DNA of 64,000 nucleotides from Phascolomyces articulosus (Eukaryota > Mucoromycota > Mucoromycetes > Mucorales > Lichtheimiaceae), in NCBI GenBank assembly GCA_025677815.1, contig JAIXMP010000002.1, forward strand, positions 1,860,001-1,924,000, written 5' to 3'. The translations under genes were made by a program, and so were the position numbers. Of this stretch, positions 36,784 through 48,620 are shown in pieces. Within the stretch, counting starts at the first letter, position 1; every line of letters starts with the position of its first letter. The notes beneath the pieces were generated by a model that made no database searches, was not told the origin of the DNA, and saw nothing but the letters and a program-made list of their open reading frames with translations.

Positions 36784-37333
36784 ACTCTACCACACACATA
36801 CGTAAAGCACTTGACTTTCATGACACTGAAACTGTCCAAACGCTAAAATAGAAGAAAATAAATACCTCATTCACATACTAATTGTACATGTATAAGCACT
36901 CTGTTTATATTTGTAGACATATATATAAAGAATAATCTGTATGACTTGATAGTGAACATGTACAGTATTATATGGGATATAGTATCTGTATGAATTGATT
37001 GTAATAGACGATTGTTAACTGGGATCAGAACTATTATCTATTTCCTCCATATCATTGAAAATTTGTAATGTTGTTGGAAATTACAAAGATTGACTACATT
37101 AATTTGATTTATCTTTTTTTTTTGTATAGTAGGCTGTATGCATAAATATATTATTGAAAAAAGTGATTTATCAATATATTTATAATGTATATATCACATT
37201 AACGAACCTGTCACGGACATGATTGAATTTTCGTGATGGTGCAACATTAGTAGAAAAGCTGTTCTAGGATGATAAGCTGCTTCTAATACTCTTCTTTTGC
37301 TTTACATTCTCTTTTTTTTTCATAATAAGCGTT

Positions 37334-38017
37334 ATTTATTCAGGCACTGTGGACGTTGGAATAATCGAACCATGCCTGCGTTGTACATCACCAGAGTCTC
37401 TAAATGTTTTATACTTTATCTTTTCTGATGATGCCAATATTGATTTTGATATAGCTTTAGTTGTGTTTGCAATCCATTTTGAAGTATAGACCTTGCAGTG
37501 TTTTTGGCAAATCCGGGATAACAAACGTGTAATAATTGAGGCTCTCTTTGGTGATAACTCGAAACGTAACAAAATTTACACTGAGTCGCAACGGCATGGA
37601 ACGGTATTGAATATTGACAATAAGGAAGTTTATGTCCAAGTGGAAAATCCATTACCAGTTCGACAAAGCTACCAGATTTATACTTTAACGGATCTACCTC
37701 TTGATTTTGTCGAAGATGCTGTCCAAAAAATAAAGAACGCTACAGAAGATCAGCTGCGCAAATGCTATATGGATTTTTTACCTCAATATTCATTGATATT
37801 GGACATTCTTCCCGGATTTACGACGATAGAAGTCACGGGTAAACAATACTATAATTGTACGGCATCGATAATCGTATCCTCTGGTGCTAAGCTCCATTCC
37901 AAAACATGTAGCACATTTATAAACCTTTATGATCAACCGTACAGACTGAGGGATTCAGGATCTTACTACTATTACTGTGCTAATTGTAAAACTCTTAATT
38001 TTCACAACACAAAATAA
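37334..38017 (+). pseudogene. Gag/ORF1-like gene with zinc-knuckle-like C-terminus, one in-frame stop (copy 2)
   Basis: A single frame open from about 37334 to the stop at 38015-38017 is interrupted only by TAG at 37487-37489. It parallels copy 1 block by block: LNVLYFIFSDD against DILYFCFENTY, VIIEALFGDN against LVIESLFHNE, IYTLTDLPLDFVEDA against YIFRSLPLDVPQNA, YYNCTASIIV against YYSGIACIIL, and the end YYCANCKTLNFH against VYCQNCKSMDNH. The C-terminal knuckle lacks its last Cys because the frame ends NTK. No in-frame ATG was found near the start; the region follows an AG at 37342-37343, so an upstream exon is possible. Two copies with stops at different places suggest relics rather than programmed read-through. 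Confidence 0.5.
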
Positions 38018-38254
38018 TGTCCATATATCAATACTACTACAGCTTAAATTTATCCTTTGCTTCCTTCTATTCTATCATTTCACTGTACATTCTATGTGAC
38101 AAATAACAACAATTAAAAAAACCTTAGCTCTCCATTAAATGTAAAATCAAAACAAAAAAAAAGACATGTATTGAATAATAATTATGGCGTATAAGGTGTA
38201 TAAGAGAAGGGATGGCTATGTACAGGATTCTTGGAAAATCTAAGGTTGAGTTCT

Positions 38255-40152
38255 TCATTTTTCTAATTCCTTCGCCAGCATTTCATTGAATTCATCTGGA
38301 TTATCGAGATACATATGATGGCCACCATATTTGATACGTAAAATATCAACTGGAACTTTCATATGTACCTTTGCATTTTCAGCTGCCTTATAATCCATCC
38401 AATCTATAGAGTGAAATATACTGAAGTTAAATAACCAAGTAATCCTTTCTTTTAAAACTGTAACCTGCTCTAAATCCATGAAAAAACAAATAAAAACCAT
38501 ACCCCATTCACCATAAATGAAAACTGTAGGCATTTTTAATTCCGAAAGCCGGTTGAATAATGGTCGTCGACCAAAAGCTCCAGGTTTCAAAATTGCAGCC
38601 AACGCATATTCTCCCGATCCAGTAGATGCAGTGATGTTATAACTAGATATACAGAATGAAAAGATTAGCAAAAGCCCTTCCAGTATATATAATTAATTAT
38701 AACGATAAAAATATCAGAGGCTTACATGTAATCATAAAGATCATATCGTTCAGGCGTATCTAAATGTGCAAATCTTCGGGTGGTATAAGAGTTCACCAAG
38801 CTTATAAATAGTAATAATAATCCGTTAATATATATTTCAACTTGTCATTAAGGAGAAGAGAGAGAGAAGGATAGAATATAAAAATATATATATTAGCTAC
38901 CTTGCACCAAAAGGTCCAATCGTACGAACAATGCTCATAGGAGTAACATTTTTATCCCATAAATACTTTGCCCATCCAGGAATTTTACGTCTAGGTTGAG
39001 GTGGCTCAGAGTCATCTGAATCGCTACCAGCATCATTTTGTGTTGCTGCATCATCTAATGTATCTGCCGTACCCGATTGTACTTTTGCATTCAATTGGGC
39101 TGCATCTTTACTAATCACTTGTTGTGGTGTAGCATTCTTATCAGCAGAAGGTTCTTGTTGTTCTGGGGGCGCTTGTGCAATGCCAGCTAATAAAATAAAA
39201 TAGATAATTAGTAACACTATATTACAAGATAAAATATACAATATGTATGTATACTCCTATAGGCAGCTTTACCTGGAGAAATAAGGACAAGTTTTTCAAC
39301 ACGTTCTGGGTATTTGAGAGCATAACATGTGGAGAAATATCCGCCTAAAGAATGCCCCATCAATACCATTTTTTCCAAACCCACTTGTTTACGCCAATCT
39401 TCTAACGATTCAACAAAGTGATCCTCGACTTCGTCAATCACTTCATCCCATGTTTGGTTTCTTTTTGGATTAATCGTCCACTTTGGTCTTGAACTTCTGC
39501 CCATACCCAACCAATCTATTATAAACACAATGGAATCATTTAGTTTCAGTTCATATCTGTTTATCTTACATTGTTCTTTGACATTTCTTTTCAATGGGGA
39601 TAAAACTTACCAATAGCAAAAAGTTGTGAATTGGGTATTTGACCTAATGATTGGAAATTTCTACAAAAATAGAACGGAGATAAGTTTACACTCCTCATAA
39701 TTGCATAATCTACTTCTTTATCAACTTTTTTTTTACCTATAAAAGAATCCAAGACCTGCACCATAACCATGACATAAAACCAAATTCTTTGTTTGATCCT
39801 TTTTAATGCCTTGGGAGAAAGTTTTCATATCAGCTTCTGTATCCAATTCAAATTGATCACCCTTATCATTTGCTCGGAAATGCAAGGTATTCACAAGCCG
39901 AGCTCCCTTTTCATTCAAGTTTGTTGAACGATCGTCCAATGGAACTCGAGCTACACGACCAATAAGAGGTAACTTCGCTGCATAAAGTGGAGTTCGGTGT
40001 AACAGTCTAGCTTCGGCAATGGATGCTGTATGGTCTGACTGATGCCACCAATTGCGAAGAAAGTTCAGTCGACTTGTTGGAGGGATTGTAGCTGGCAATG
40101 TGGGGAGTAGAGAAGAGAAATTAGGAGGTTGTTCCGATACTGCAGTATTCAT
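38255..40152 (-). CDS. ABHD4/ABHD5 (CGI-58)-type alpha/beta hydrolase or acyltransferase
   Basis: Seven minus-strand exons, 40152-39737, 39660-39611, 39515-39273, 39186-38901, 38800-38726, 38642-38503 and 38403-38255, give 452 residues. Features of the CGI-58/Ict1/Cld1 group: HGYGAGLGFFYR at 128-139, AIDWLGMGRSSRP, the nucleophile elbow GHSLGG with Ser211, and the C-terminal GGHHMYLDNPDEFN with the HX4D acyltransferase-type motif (His432 to Asp437). Ser211 is present, unlike animal ABHD5 where it is Asn, so this is probably catalytic. Fungal relatives act on lysophospholipids or cardiolipin. A hydrophilic low-complexity insert of about 70 residues (Gln/Asp/Ala-rich) sits between the elbow and the cap helices. 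The promoter contains a duplicated CCAAT/TGACGTG module. Confidence 0.9.
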
Positions 40153-40280
40153 TGATCCGTTTCACTTTATAGTGTTTTTGGTTTAAAAAAAATGAATAAG
40201 GAAAAGAAGAAAGTTGTCAAAAAGGGTTACTTTTTTCTTTTTGTACATAATTATTTCAAAGAAGTTCTCGGCGAGCTGCA

Positions 40281-40336
40281 TATCCAATTAAATTCAAAGC
40301 TGACGTGTATATCCAATTAAATCCATAGCTGACGTG
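40281..40336 (-). promoter_or_regulatory. Tandem 29-base promoter module with paired CCAAT and TGACGTG
   Basis: Two near-identical 29-base units each contain CCAATTAAAT and AGCTGACGTGTAT (TGACGTG at 40301-40307 and 40330-40336). They lie 130-185 bases upstream of the ABHD-type gene start. CCAAT is the NF-Y core and TGACGT the half-site of CREB/ATF bZIP factors; occupancy is inferred. The sequence is quoted on the + strand. Confidence 0.5.
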
Positions 40337-40339
40337 TAT

Positions 40340-41570
40340 AATCCATTTTGGGAAAGAAATGCCCAGATATTATAGTTTTTATTTAACATCTCCTTTGGAA
40401 CACAGCCTTCCGGTCGGGCATGTTTGTTCGAAACAGATCAATTTAAGTATATAGAAGAGAAAAAAATACTGTTGGGTACAGGGAAGAGGTCATAGGTGGT
40501 AGGAGAGGTTGCCTATTATGTTGTATGGTATTCAAAGTTAAGGAAATCGCAAGCAAACTTTTAGTTAGTGGGATGAAGAAAGGGCTCTTTTATTTAAAAG
40601 ATTTATTTTTCTTTTTTTTGAGGGGAGGGGGTATCTACATCTCTGTTATGTTTGCATCAATTATAACCAAATGGGTCATAATCAGCTTTGGTAATCCAAT
40701 TTTTTGCTAGAAAAGTTCAAGCTATTTGGCTAAGGTATTTTTGAGGGCAATTCTGCATTGTTTGTATAATGCATCAACTTTGGTATAACTTTAAGCCAAT
40801 TTTGTATTTTCAGGAAGTGAAAGTGTTGAAAGTTGCCTGTCATTAACACTATTTAGACTAAGTGGTTCAAATGTTGTCAGCAGATTGGTACCAGCTTTTT
40901 TGATACACCAGCGGGCTACAAATTTGTATTCAAAGTATAATAAAATACCTACTCTGTGGAAAATGTGATGTCTAAAAATCGGGTTGTTTTGATGCTGCAT
41001 GATCTGAGGAGCTTGCGGATTTCTTTTCGTGGTCGACGGTATTTTGACGGGAGGTAACTGTAATTAGTTAATTTTGGGAACTTTGAAATTGCACCCATAT
41101 TTTCGGCAAGGAGATCGAATGGTAACGATAATACAAAAAAAAAGGATGCAAGTAGTTACAGGTTTCGATAGTAAGAAAGATATATTTGTATAAACCAATA
41201 AAAGTGTAACTGAAATCAATTTATATTAGGCATGCTGCTATTATTGATGATGATGGTTTGACAGATGGTCTTTCTTTTCTTTTTTTTTTTCAAGCTTGAA
41301 TTAAATATGGGCCATAATATGGATTAAAATACGTGACTTCCCCATGAACTATTTCTGATTATTTTTTCAACATTGTCAATAGAATATTTATGAGTTGCTT
41401 CTATTGTCTCTCCAACATGGCAAGCTCTTATTACGCAATGGGATCAGTTGTGGTAATAGTTTAATTTAATCAATGAACAGCTCAAGTAATCCTGCTTGTG
41501 GTTCCACATGTTGGAATGCATGTAAAACGTCTATTGGTGTACTACTAATACCCATCTATTATTAACTTAT
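40340..41570. other. Intergenic, nothing recognised
   Basis: AT-rich spacer upstream of the decayed gene. Short open frames on both strands look accidental. Confidence 0.5.
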
Positions 41571-41572
41571 AG

Positions 41573-42800
41573 CAATGCTTACATATTCATTGAAGTTCAA
41601 GGAGAACGCTATATTCACCAACAAAAACAACCAAGGTACAAAAAAAAATGGGAGGAACACGCGTCTATCACAACTGAATGGAAGAAATGATGATCGTTTC
41701 GTTTCTAAATTTATGCAACATAATAAATAAAACAAAGTGTATCATCCTCATGTAGATACCAGTTATATCAAATACCAAATTTGAAAAGTGATCCCCATAC
41801 TGATAATCTTCGAATCGTTTACCAATATGATCTACATGGAGATGAATGCTTATTCAACTCTAAAAAAAACCCTCAAAGGCTTTCAGATTAGAAGCTGCTG
41901 TAAGAAAAGATAAAATACTTATTGATGTTCTCCTTCTATTGACCTTCTAATTTACAAAACCTTCAGTGATATTTGTGGATTTGCAACTTTGTATGTTATT
42001 AAATCCGTAATAAAGTACTTTGTTTGGGATTCTCACTGCACAATCATGATCCTCCTTATAAATAATACCAGGATAAAACCACCCCTTTCTCCTGCTTTGA
42101 TACTTACATACACCGAAGCCGTCATGGTAAGTCTATCTTCTCTTGGAATCGCCGTAAAATAGAGAAATAAGTAATTTCTTTGATACACCATTGGTGTAGT
42201 TTAACAACACTAATATGTAACAACAATTAAGCGATTGGTTACGCATGATAAAGTTGTGCTCAAAGTTCGTTTCCTCCAAAGCTATCGAAATAAAGTGGAG
42301 TTGGATATCCACGTGACAAGTGCTTTAATCAAGTTGTAAGTAGTGAATGCAATAGAATTGTGAATATTATCCGCCAGTTGATATATATAGACAATGGGTT
42401 GTTATAGAACTGTAAAATAAAGCTCGCCTTTATAATATATAAATTAATATGAAAGGGCTTTACGTTTTCTTGGTGGTGTGACTCCCGATCCAACTCTTGA
42501 AAACACTACTTTTGCCCACTGGTACATTGCATCTTTATTGGGACCAGGCTTTGAATCAGAGCCGATGTTCCATGATATTTGGTAAGAAAATACAAGGATT
42601 TTTATAAATTAGTAGCAGTAGCAGTAATAGACTCTTACTAACCAAAAAAAAAACTAAATAGGGCCAGTGGTCAATTAGCCAGCGATAATAAAAAATAGGA
42701 ACCTGGTTATGTGATTTACGTTGTTCGAAGTACTAATATCAATCACGGAATCATTGCTGAAGAATCCAAGGCTCCATCCGTTAACTCACAGCGTGAATAA
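41573..42800 (+). pseudogene. Decayed multi-exon gene of unknown family
   Basis: Splice-compatible coding pieces can be read on the + strand: 41573-41635 (NAYIFIEVQGERYIHQQKQP) joins across GT/AG to 41756-41891 (YQLYQIPNLKSDP, then LRIVYQYDLHGDECLF, stop TAG). A membrane-like or helical segment follows at about 41965-42125, ending at GTAAGT. Then come a segment before GTAAGT near 42337 (DKVVLKVRFLQSYRNKVELD), a segment near 42450-42582 (FAHWYIASLLGPGFESEP) ending at GTAAGA, and 42661-42800 (GYVIYVVRSTNINHGIIAEE) with an internal TAG. Preserved exon borders with several in-frame stops indicate a gene that died fairly recently. I do not recognise the family. Confidence 0.45.
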
Positions 42801-43513
42801 GATCAAGTCAGCACCCCAAAAAAAATAAAGTCATGTACAATAAGTTGGTTATCCAAAATGTACATGGTATACTGCCCTCATGCAAGGATTTGAATTTAAT
42901 ACCCTACAAAATGAGTGTACAAAGGTTCCAAAACTTATTCCATCTGGGCAGAAGAGTATACAGAATTTTGAAGAATTCTCGGATATCGGTATGACAAACT
43001 ACTGTTTTTTGTTTTCTCTCAAGGGAATATTCCTTTACTGACGAGTATATATAATAACAAACCGATTCTCATCATATTACTACTACAAATATTCCTCTTG
43101 CAAGAACTAATTTAATATACCTTATACGTATTGGCGATATGAGGAAGAACTAGTTGGAGCACGGGTCTTATTGACAAAGTATATAAAGGAAGGTGACTAG
43201 TAGCATGATATTTTTTAGTAAAACTTTGAATTATCTGCTCTCCTGGTGGGCAACATTTCCTCATAATTTTTCATTCGTCTTTGCCTGTTATGATTAATTA
43301 ATAAAGTACTGAAAAATTAACATTGAACACCCATAAATAATATTCGGTTCTATGCGAAAAAACAACTGGAGGAGTTCTCATAGATAAATATTAATGAGTA
43401 CGTGAATCAAAAAAAATGACGGAAAATGATGTATTTATGTGGCTTTGGTTTTGGTTAAAAGATGCAATTATTACACGATATAGAATAAAATGGTAAAATG
43501 GCGATAAATGATA
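42801..43513. other. Intergenic, nothing certain
   Basis: Possibly the tail of the decayed gene upstream: around 42900-42990 an open stretch reads FNTLQNECTKVPKLIP and ends near a GTATGA. Otherwise AT-rich 3' flank of the PC-esterase gene. Confidence 0.4.
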
Positions 43514-45516
43514 TTAAAGATTGCTCATGGTTTCATTATAGGATTGAAAAGTGAGTTTGGCAATTTCATGATAAAGAAGTCTATTCCAGTCATCCACAGG
43601 ACCTATATTGAAATTAATATAATAGGGAAGAAAAACCCGAAAATCCGGTACTACGTGAGTGGAATGGGGTTCGGAGAAAAAATACATAATGTCAACCTTC
43701 CAATAATGGAGTAATGCTTACCTGGCAAACAAAAGTGCAAACAATCCTTATCTGGACGAGAATGTGCGTCACCTCGATAGTCGGTAAATGATACATCAAG
43801 TAATTGAAATCGCTCATCACCTTGTTGCTTGGCAATCCAATTCTATATTTATCCCATGGTAATCAACAATCAAATTATTATAAGATAATTATTCTAGTAG
43901 GTACACGATAACATAATAGCTAGTAGCAAGATAGAATATTAATTCATAATCAACTTACACTATACACTTCATTATATGGCTCAAACATATTCCATTCGTA
44001 TGGTTCAGGTGATGGTTTGACAATTGTTTCTTGAGGATCGGAGTATTGAGAACACTCAGTGTGTCCAAAAGGGGAAGTGCGCAACCATACACGTTGGTGT
44101 GATTCAACATCCTCTTTAAGAGCTTGGAACACAGAATTCATAGCTGCAGTGTATCCTTCTAAAAGTTCTTCTTGGGAACGATTAGGGCCAAACTTGAGAT
44201 CTGAGCGCCAATGTGGGCCCTATATAACAACAATGATAATTATAAAACGGAAAAAAGGCATGGGGTATAAGTATTCCTATCTTCTTTCATTCTTTTGAGA
44301 AAATCACACTCTACGACAAAAATGACACCATGCACAGGGCATTATAATTATCATCATGACGAAGAGCAGAAAAAAAAGAAACTCAAGAAAACAAAAAAGC
44401 TTATTTTTATATACCGTGTTTAATACTATATAATCGAAATAAGGTATCAAGTGACGCCTATTATTAAAATTAGAATACAACCCATCAGTATATAAATATT
44501 TTCTTTCTTTCGTATTAATTAACTAAATAGAAAAACGGAATGTATCCATCGAATGATAATAATTAAAACATACCATGGGTAATTACTTCCTTTACTTAAA
44601 AGTTCACCTTGATCATCCATAGGTTCCAAGACTTTATAATCACCAAGACGGACAAGATTATCCGACCGGAGAAATGCAACAGCTAATGCCTTATCCCCTT
44701 GTTCATTTTTATATACCAACTGATTCACCTTGATATGTGGATTGCCTCCTGTAAGAGCTTTCTCGTTCTTTTTAGGTACTTGAAGGTATTCACCTAATAA
44801 ACAACTTAAACTTTCAAATTGAAGTTGAGTGATTGAATCACCGATAAATAAAAGTGGATGTTCAGATAGGTGTTGTGCAAGTGTATGTGGATCCATTGAA
44901 AGAACACTGCATTCTGACGGCTTCCAAGTATAATCGACACTATTATATATATATATTTATTAAATTCAGTTGATAGTTTAGTCAAAAGTTGTCTGGTTTA
45001 ATTTATATACATATCATTGACGACGCGAATTTTCGCATGAACAGTGTGACCAAAGATATATACAGTAATGGATAAGGAGAAGAAAATTTAAGGATGAAGA
45101 AAAGGGGAAAGAAGTATACAATATAAAAAAAAGACTTACATATGTCGATTACGATCTAATTCGTGCTTATTACGTTTATAGCATTGGTGAGGGAACTTCT
45201 TGTGGCAATGATACCCTGTCTCCTTTTCAAAAGATTTTTGATCCTTGGCCTTGATAGGTTCATGTTCCCATTGACCCTGGTTAAATCCCTCAATAGAGCA
45301 GACATTCTCTGGAATATTATCATTTAGGGGTTGCCCTCTGTAGTACACAAATTTTTTGAACATTGTCGCAGTTGATGGCAACATGAGTGCTTTATCATTT
45401 CGAAATGACCATGCCAGCATGGTGAGCACAATTAAGCCTGGAATGGCGACTAAGCATACAAGCGGACGATATCGGTCGGTTTTTTGTGGTTGTCGTAGAG
45501 GGTGTATGGAATGCAT
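43514..45516 (-). CDS. Membrane-anchored PC-esterase (TBL/Pmr5-Cas1-like GDSL acyl esterase)
   Basis: Six minus-strand exons, 45516-45140, 44939-44574, 44457-44415, 44219-43959, 43842-43722 and 43602-43514, give 418 residues. Residues 18-36 form one transmembrane segment, so this is a type II protein. It is followed by a Cys-containing TBL-like block and DYTWKPSECSVLS, then the catalytic GDSITQLQFESL with Ser161, and near the C-terminus DCLHFCLPGPVDDWN with the D-x2-H pair Asp382/His385. This is the layout of plant trichome-birefringence-like and Cas1-type polysaccharide O-acetyltransferases or esterases acting in the Golgi. Involvement in O-acetylation of a cell-wall or capsule glycan is a family-level inference. 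All junctions keep frame. Confidence 0.9.
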
Positions 45517-47628
45517 TACTTCAGTAATGTGTTATATATATTATGGTTTGTGTTGATATGTTGGTATGATGATATGGTAATAATAAGTCACTAATAGCAA
45601 AGGATAATAAATGAAATGGTCGCTCGATAGGAAAGAAAGAGAGGAAGAAGAGGGAGTGAGATTATACGTGTCAACAAAAATAGTTAAATAAATGATGGAT
45701 GAAAGGAAAGGATGAGTTGAATAACTTGTCTTGATTTTCTGTAGTAGTTGACTTTTTCTAATAAATCAAAAGAGATTGTATTTTTCCTGTAATGGATGTT
45801 TCTTGAGGCTGAAAAATAATAAAAAAGAAGAAAAAAAACTAAAAAAGGGAAATAAGGACAAAGTCTTTAGAACATTGCGAGAGGGTGTGTGTGTACTAAG
45901 TTTTTAGGTTTATAGCGGAGAGATATATCAAGCTTACATAGAGGATAAAAGTATTACTTATCAAAGGGGGGAGAGGTTAAAAGTCTGATATAACGTGCAT
46001 CCACGTTAGATATCTTGATCTGGCAAGTTAGAGCGTGGTTTTTAAGTGACATCTTGGAAACTCAAGAAGCCTCATAATAGAAGTCCGTATGAACACATTT
46101 TCCGGAAGGTCTTTACTTTCCCTTCCGTTTTTTCATCTTGTTCTATTTTACTCAATGTTGAATCTTATAATTCCAAAGGTGATACAATCAATGCTTTCTC
46201 TTTTTCTACTTCTTTTTTCATTCGAAGAAGAATGCCTTTTTCTTTCTTTTTTTTTAAAAAATGAAAACACTCACCTATTGTCGTCCCTGCTAGTAAATTA
46301 AGCTTTTTAACTCGTGTAACCAATGATTTAACCTGGTACTGGATTTTCTCGAATTTCCATATAAAATTAATGATAATTGAATTAACATTTAGTATATAGT
46401 CCAATTGACTCCACACTATTTCGTTTTTGTTTGTAAATTTATAAAAGATATTAAATTGAATATATATGTTATAATAATACTAAAATAATGGATAATTATC
46501 CATTTTGTTCATATCATTAGTAGATCTTATTCTATGATTGATACGTAAGCGAGAGAAGAAAAAGTTTCTTGATAACACCATGTACAGCAGTAATTTAATT
46601 AAATAATTCACACTCCTACACTACACACTTGCAGCACCACAAACAAATTAGAGGAGTAGTGTATTTTTTATTCTATGCATTAAAAAATGGCTCCTAGTTT
46701 AACAGATCCCTATTGAGATTCATGCATTAACCAAATAAGCCCAACTATATATATATGTGGCATGCTAAGAATCCTGACTTGGGTTGAGAGAATTTGGTGG
46801 TAAGCAATATCTTTGTAAAAAGGAAATAACAGCTTTGTTTATTTTTATAATAGATACGTAGCTGTGTGGAAACCTGAGTTGTTGTCAAAGTGAAAAAGGG
46901 GATGTTGAAAAGGAATTCTTCCTCCAAATTAATAAGAAACTGGGTTGCTTGTTTTTCTCTGTTGACAAAAATATCTAGATTATCTTCTATTTGAAATTGA
47001 TTATATAGAGTAGATGATGGTGATGATGATGTAATTTATTGTTAAATACGTATTATAAAAACAATTAGGCCCTCCTTTCTACATATCAAGAGAAATTTAA
47101 GATTACTTTATAGTGAAGTTGAAGTAATAAAAACATGTACAGATGTGGGAAATCCTACCGAGCAGATGTGTAAAATACATTCGGAATATTGATCTAAATT
47201 ATTACATTTCTATGCATAGTAACTAAACAGACTCGTTTTTATTTATTGTTATATATTGGTTAAAAGTATTTGATATACACCTGAATACATCATATATGCA
47301 AATAATAGTCTATTAACATTTTTGAATTATCTTTTTATTACCATAGAATACTTTATATCTTTACAGACCAAACGTTCTTCTTACTGGACTTAGCAATAAT
47401 TCAGAGCAAAGGTATAAATTGGGGAAGGATATAAAATCATAGTGAATATATATATATCAATGGGCAGCCCAGAATAATAATAAACCATGGTCGTTTTTTC
47501 TGTATCAATAATATTGGCTCCTTGCACCAAACATGATTTTGATTAATTATCAATATTACATAAGTAACAAGTAAGAAACACCTATCACATATTCCATTTG
47601 ATTTACATATAAGGAGGTAATATTTATT
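45517..47628. other. Intergenic, no gene seen
   Basis: About 2.1 kb of AT-rich DNA between two minus-strand genes. The start is the promoter of the PC-esterase. I found no conserved coding segment, RNA gene or clear repeat. Confidence 0.6.
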
Positions 47629-48496
47629 TCAGCTCTTTCTCTTTGGACCCCATCCATCACTAGCTCCTCCTTCTGCTATCTTGACTTCACGAGCCTTGGG
47701 CTTTTTCTTTTTAATCTTTTTCGCTACAGCCACTACTGTTTCTGAATGAACTGGGCTAGGTACAGGTGATGCACGTGATGTAGAAGCGGAGGATAGTTGT
47801 CGTACTGGTTGTGGTGGTAATGATTGTGTTTGTGATAATGGTACTGCCGTTGTAGATTCCTGATCCTGTTGTTGTGGTAATTTTAATGATGTACTACTTC
47901 CACTGGGTGATAAAGAAGGCGAAGGTGATTGTATTGCTACACGAGCTGCTATATTTTGATCCCGTGCTTGTTCCGCCCGTTTTATACTATCAATCTGTGA
48001 TAAATATTGTATTTTTGTATTCTTCAGTTTATCAGCGCGTCGCTGTAATTGAGCAGATCTCGCTGAAAGCATCGACATGGTGGATCGTAACGATAATAAT
48101 TTGGTATAATACGTCGATACTTGTGCCATCTACGAATTACAAGATAAGCATATTCACTACTTTTTATTCAATATAACCAAAGATATAAATTATTTTTACC
48201 GTTTCTTTGATTTGTTCTAGTTTTTCTTCGTCTTCTTCATTCTTGGCTTCTGCTTCGTTTATTGTTTTACTTAGTTCAAGTTGCTCTTGCCTAAGTAAAA
48301 GAAAATAACGTGTTTCAGAATCAAGTGCTTCTTTTTTGAATGGATATATTCTATTATTCTATTATCCAAAGAAAATTTACCCAAGTTGTAAAAGTTGAGA
48401 TTCTAATCGTTTTATGATATCAATAATCTGTGTCGAAATGTCATGAGAGAGATGAGATTCTGGTGGGGTTGTTGTTGGTGCTTGGATGTCGGTCAT
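47629..48496 (-). CDS. Pallidin-like BLOC-1 subunit (BLOC1S6-like coiled-coil protein)
   Basis: Three minus-strand exons, 48496-48381, 48290-48200 and 48129-47629, give 235 residues. A coiled coil spans most of the N-terminal two thirds: DIIKRLESQLLQLGQEQLEL, then EEKLEQIKETVKMAQVSTYY, then LRSTMSMLSARSAQLQRRAD and KLK. The last block closely matches the end of animal pallidin (a short Met-Leu helix followed by paired basic residues and KLK). After it come a Ser/Pro/Gln-rich linker and a lysine cluster KKIKKKKPK, absent from animal pallidin. BLOC-1 subunits shape endosomes toward lysosome-related organelles. Assignment is by coiled-coil resemblance only, so another coiled-coil family remains possible. 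Confidence 0.5.
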
Positions 48497-48620
48497 TCTT
48501 TTGCAGGAACTGAAAAAATAGTAAAAGGCGAGGAAATATGGAAGGCAACGGACTTTTTTCAAGCAAATATTTTTTTTTTGTTCTTTTTGAAACTTTAACT
48601 CATTTTTGATCGATCTGGTC
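48497..48620. promoter_or_regulatory. Compact bidirectional promoter between the pallidin-like gene and PUS10
   Basis: Only 124 bases separate the two start codons. The segment holds a T-run and an A/T-rich centre, with no clear TATA box, consistent with a shared nucleosome-free promoter. Confidence 0.45.
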
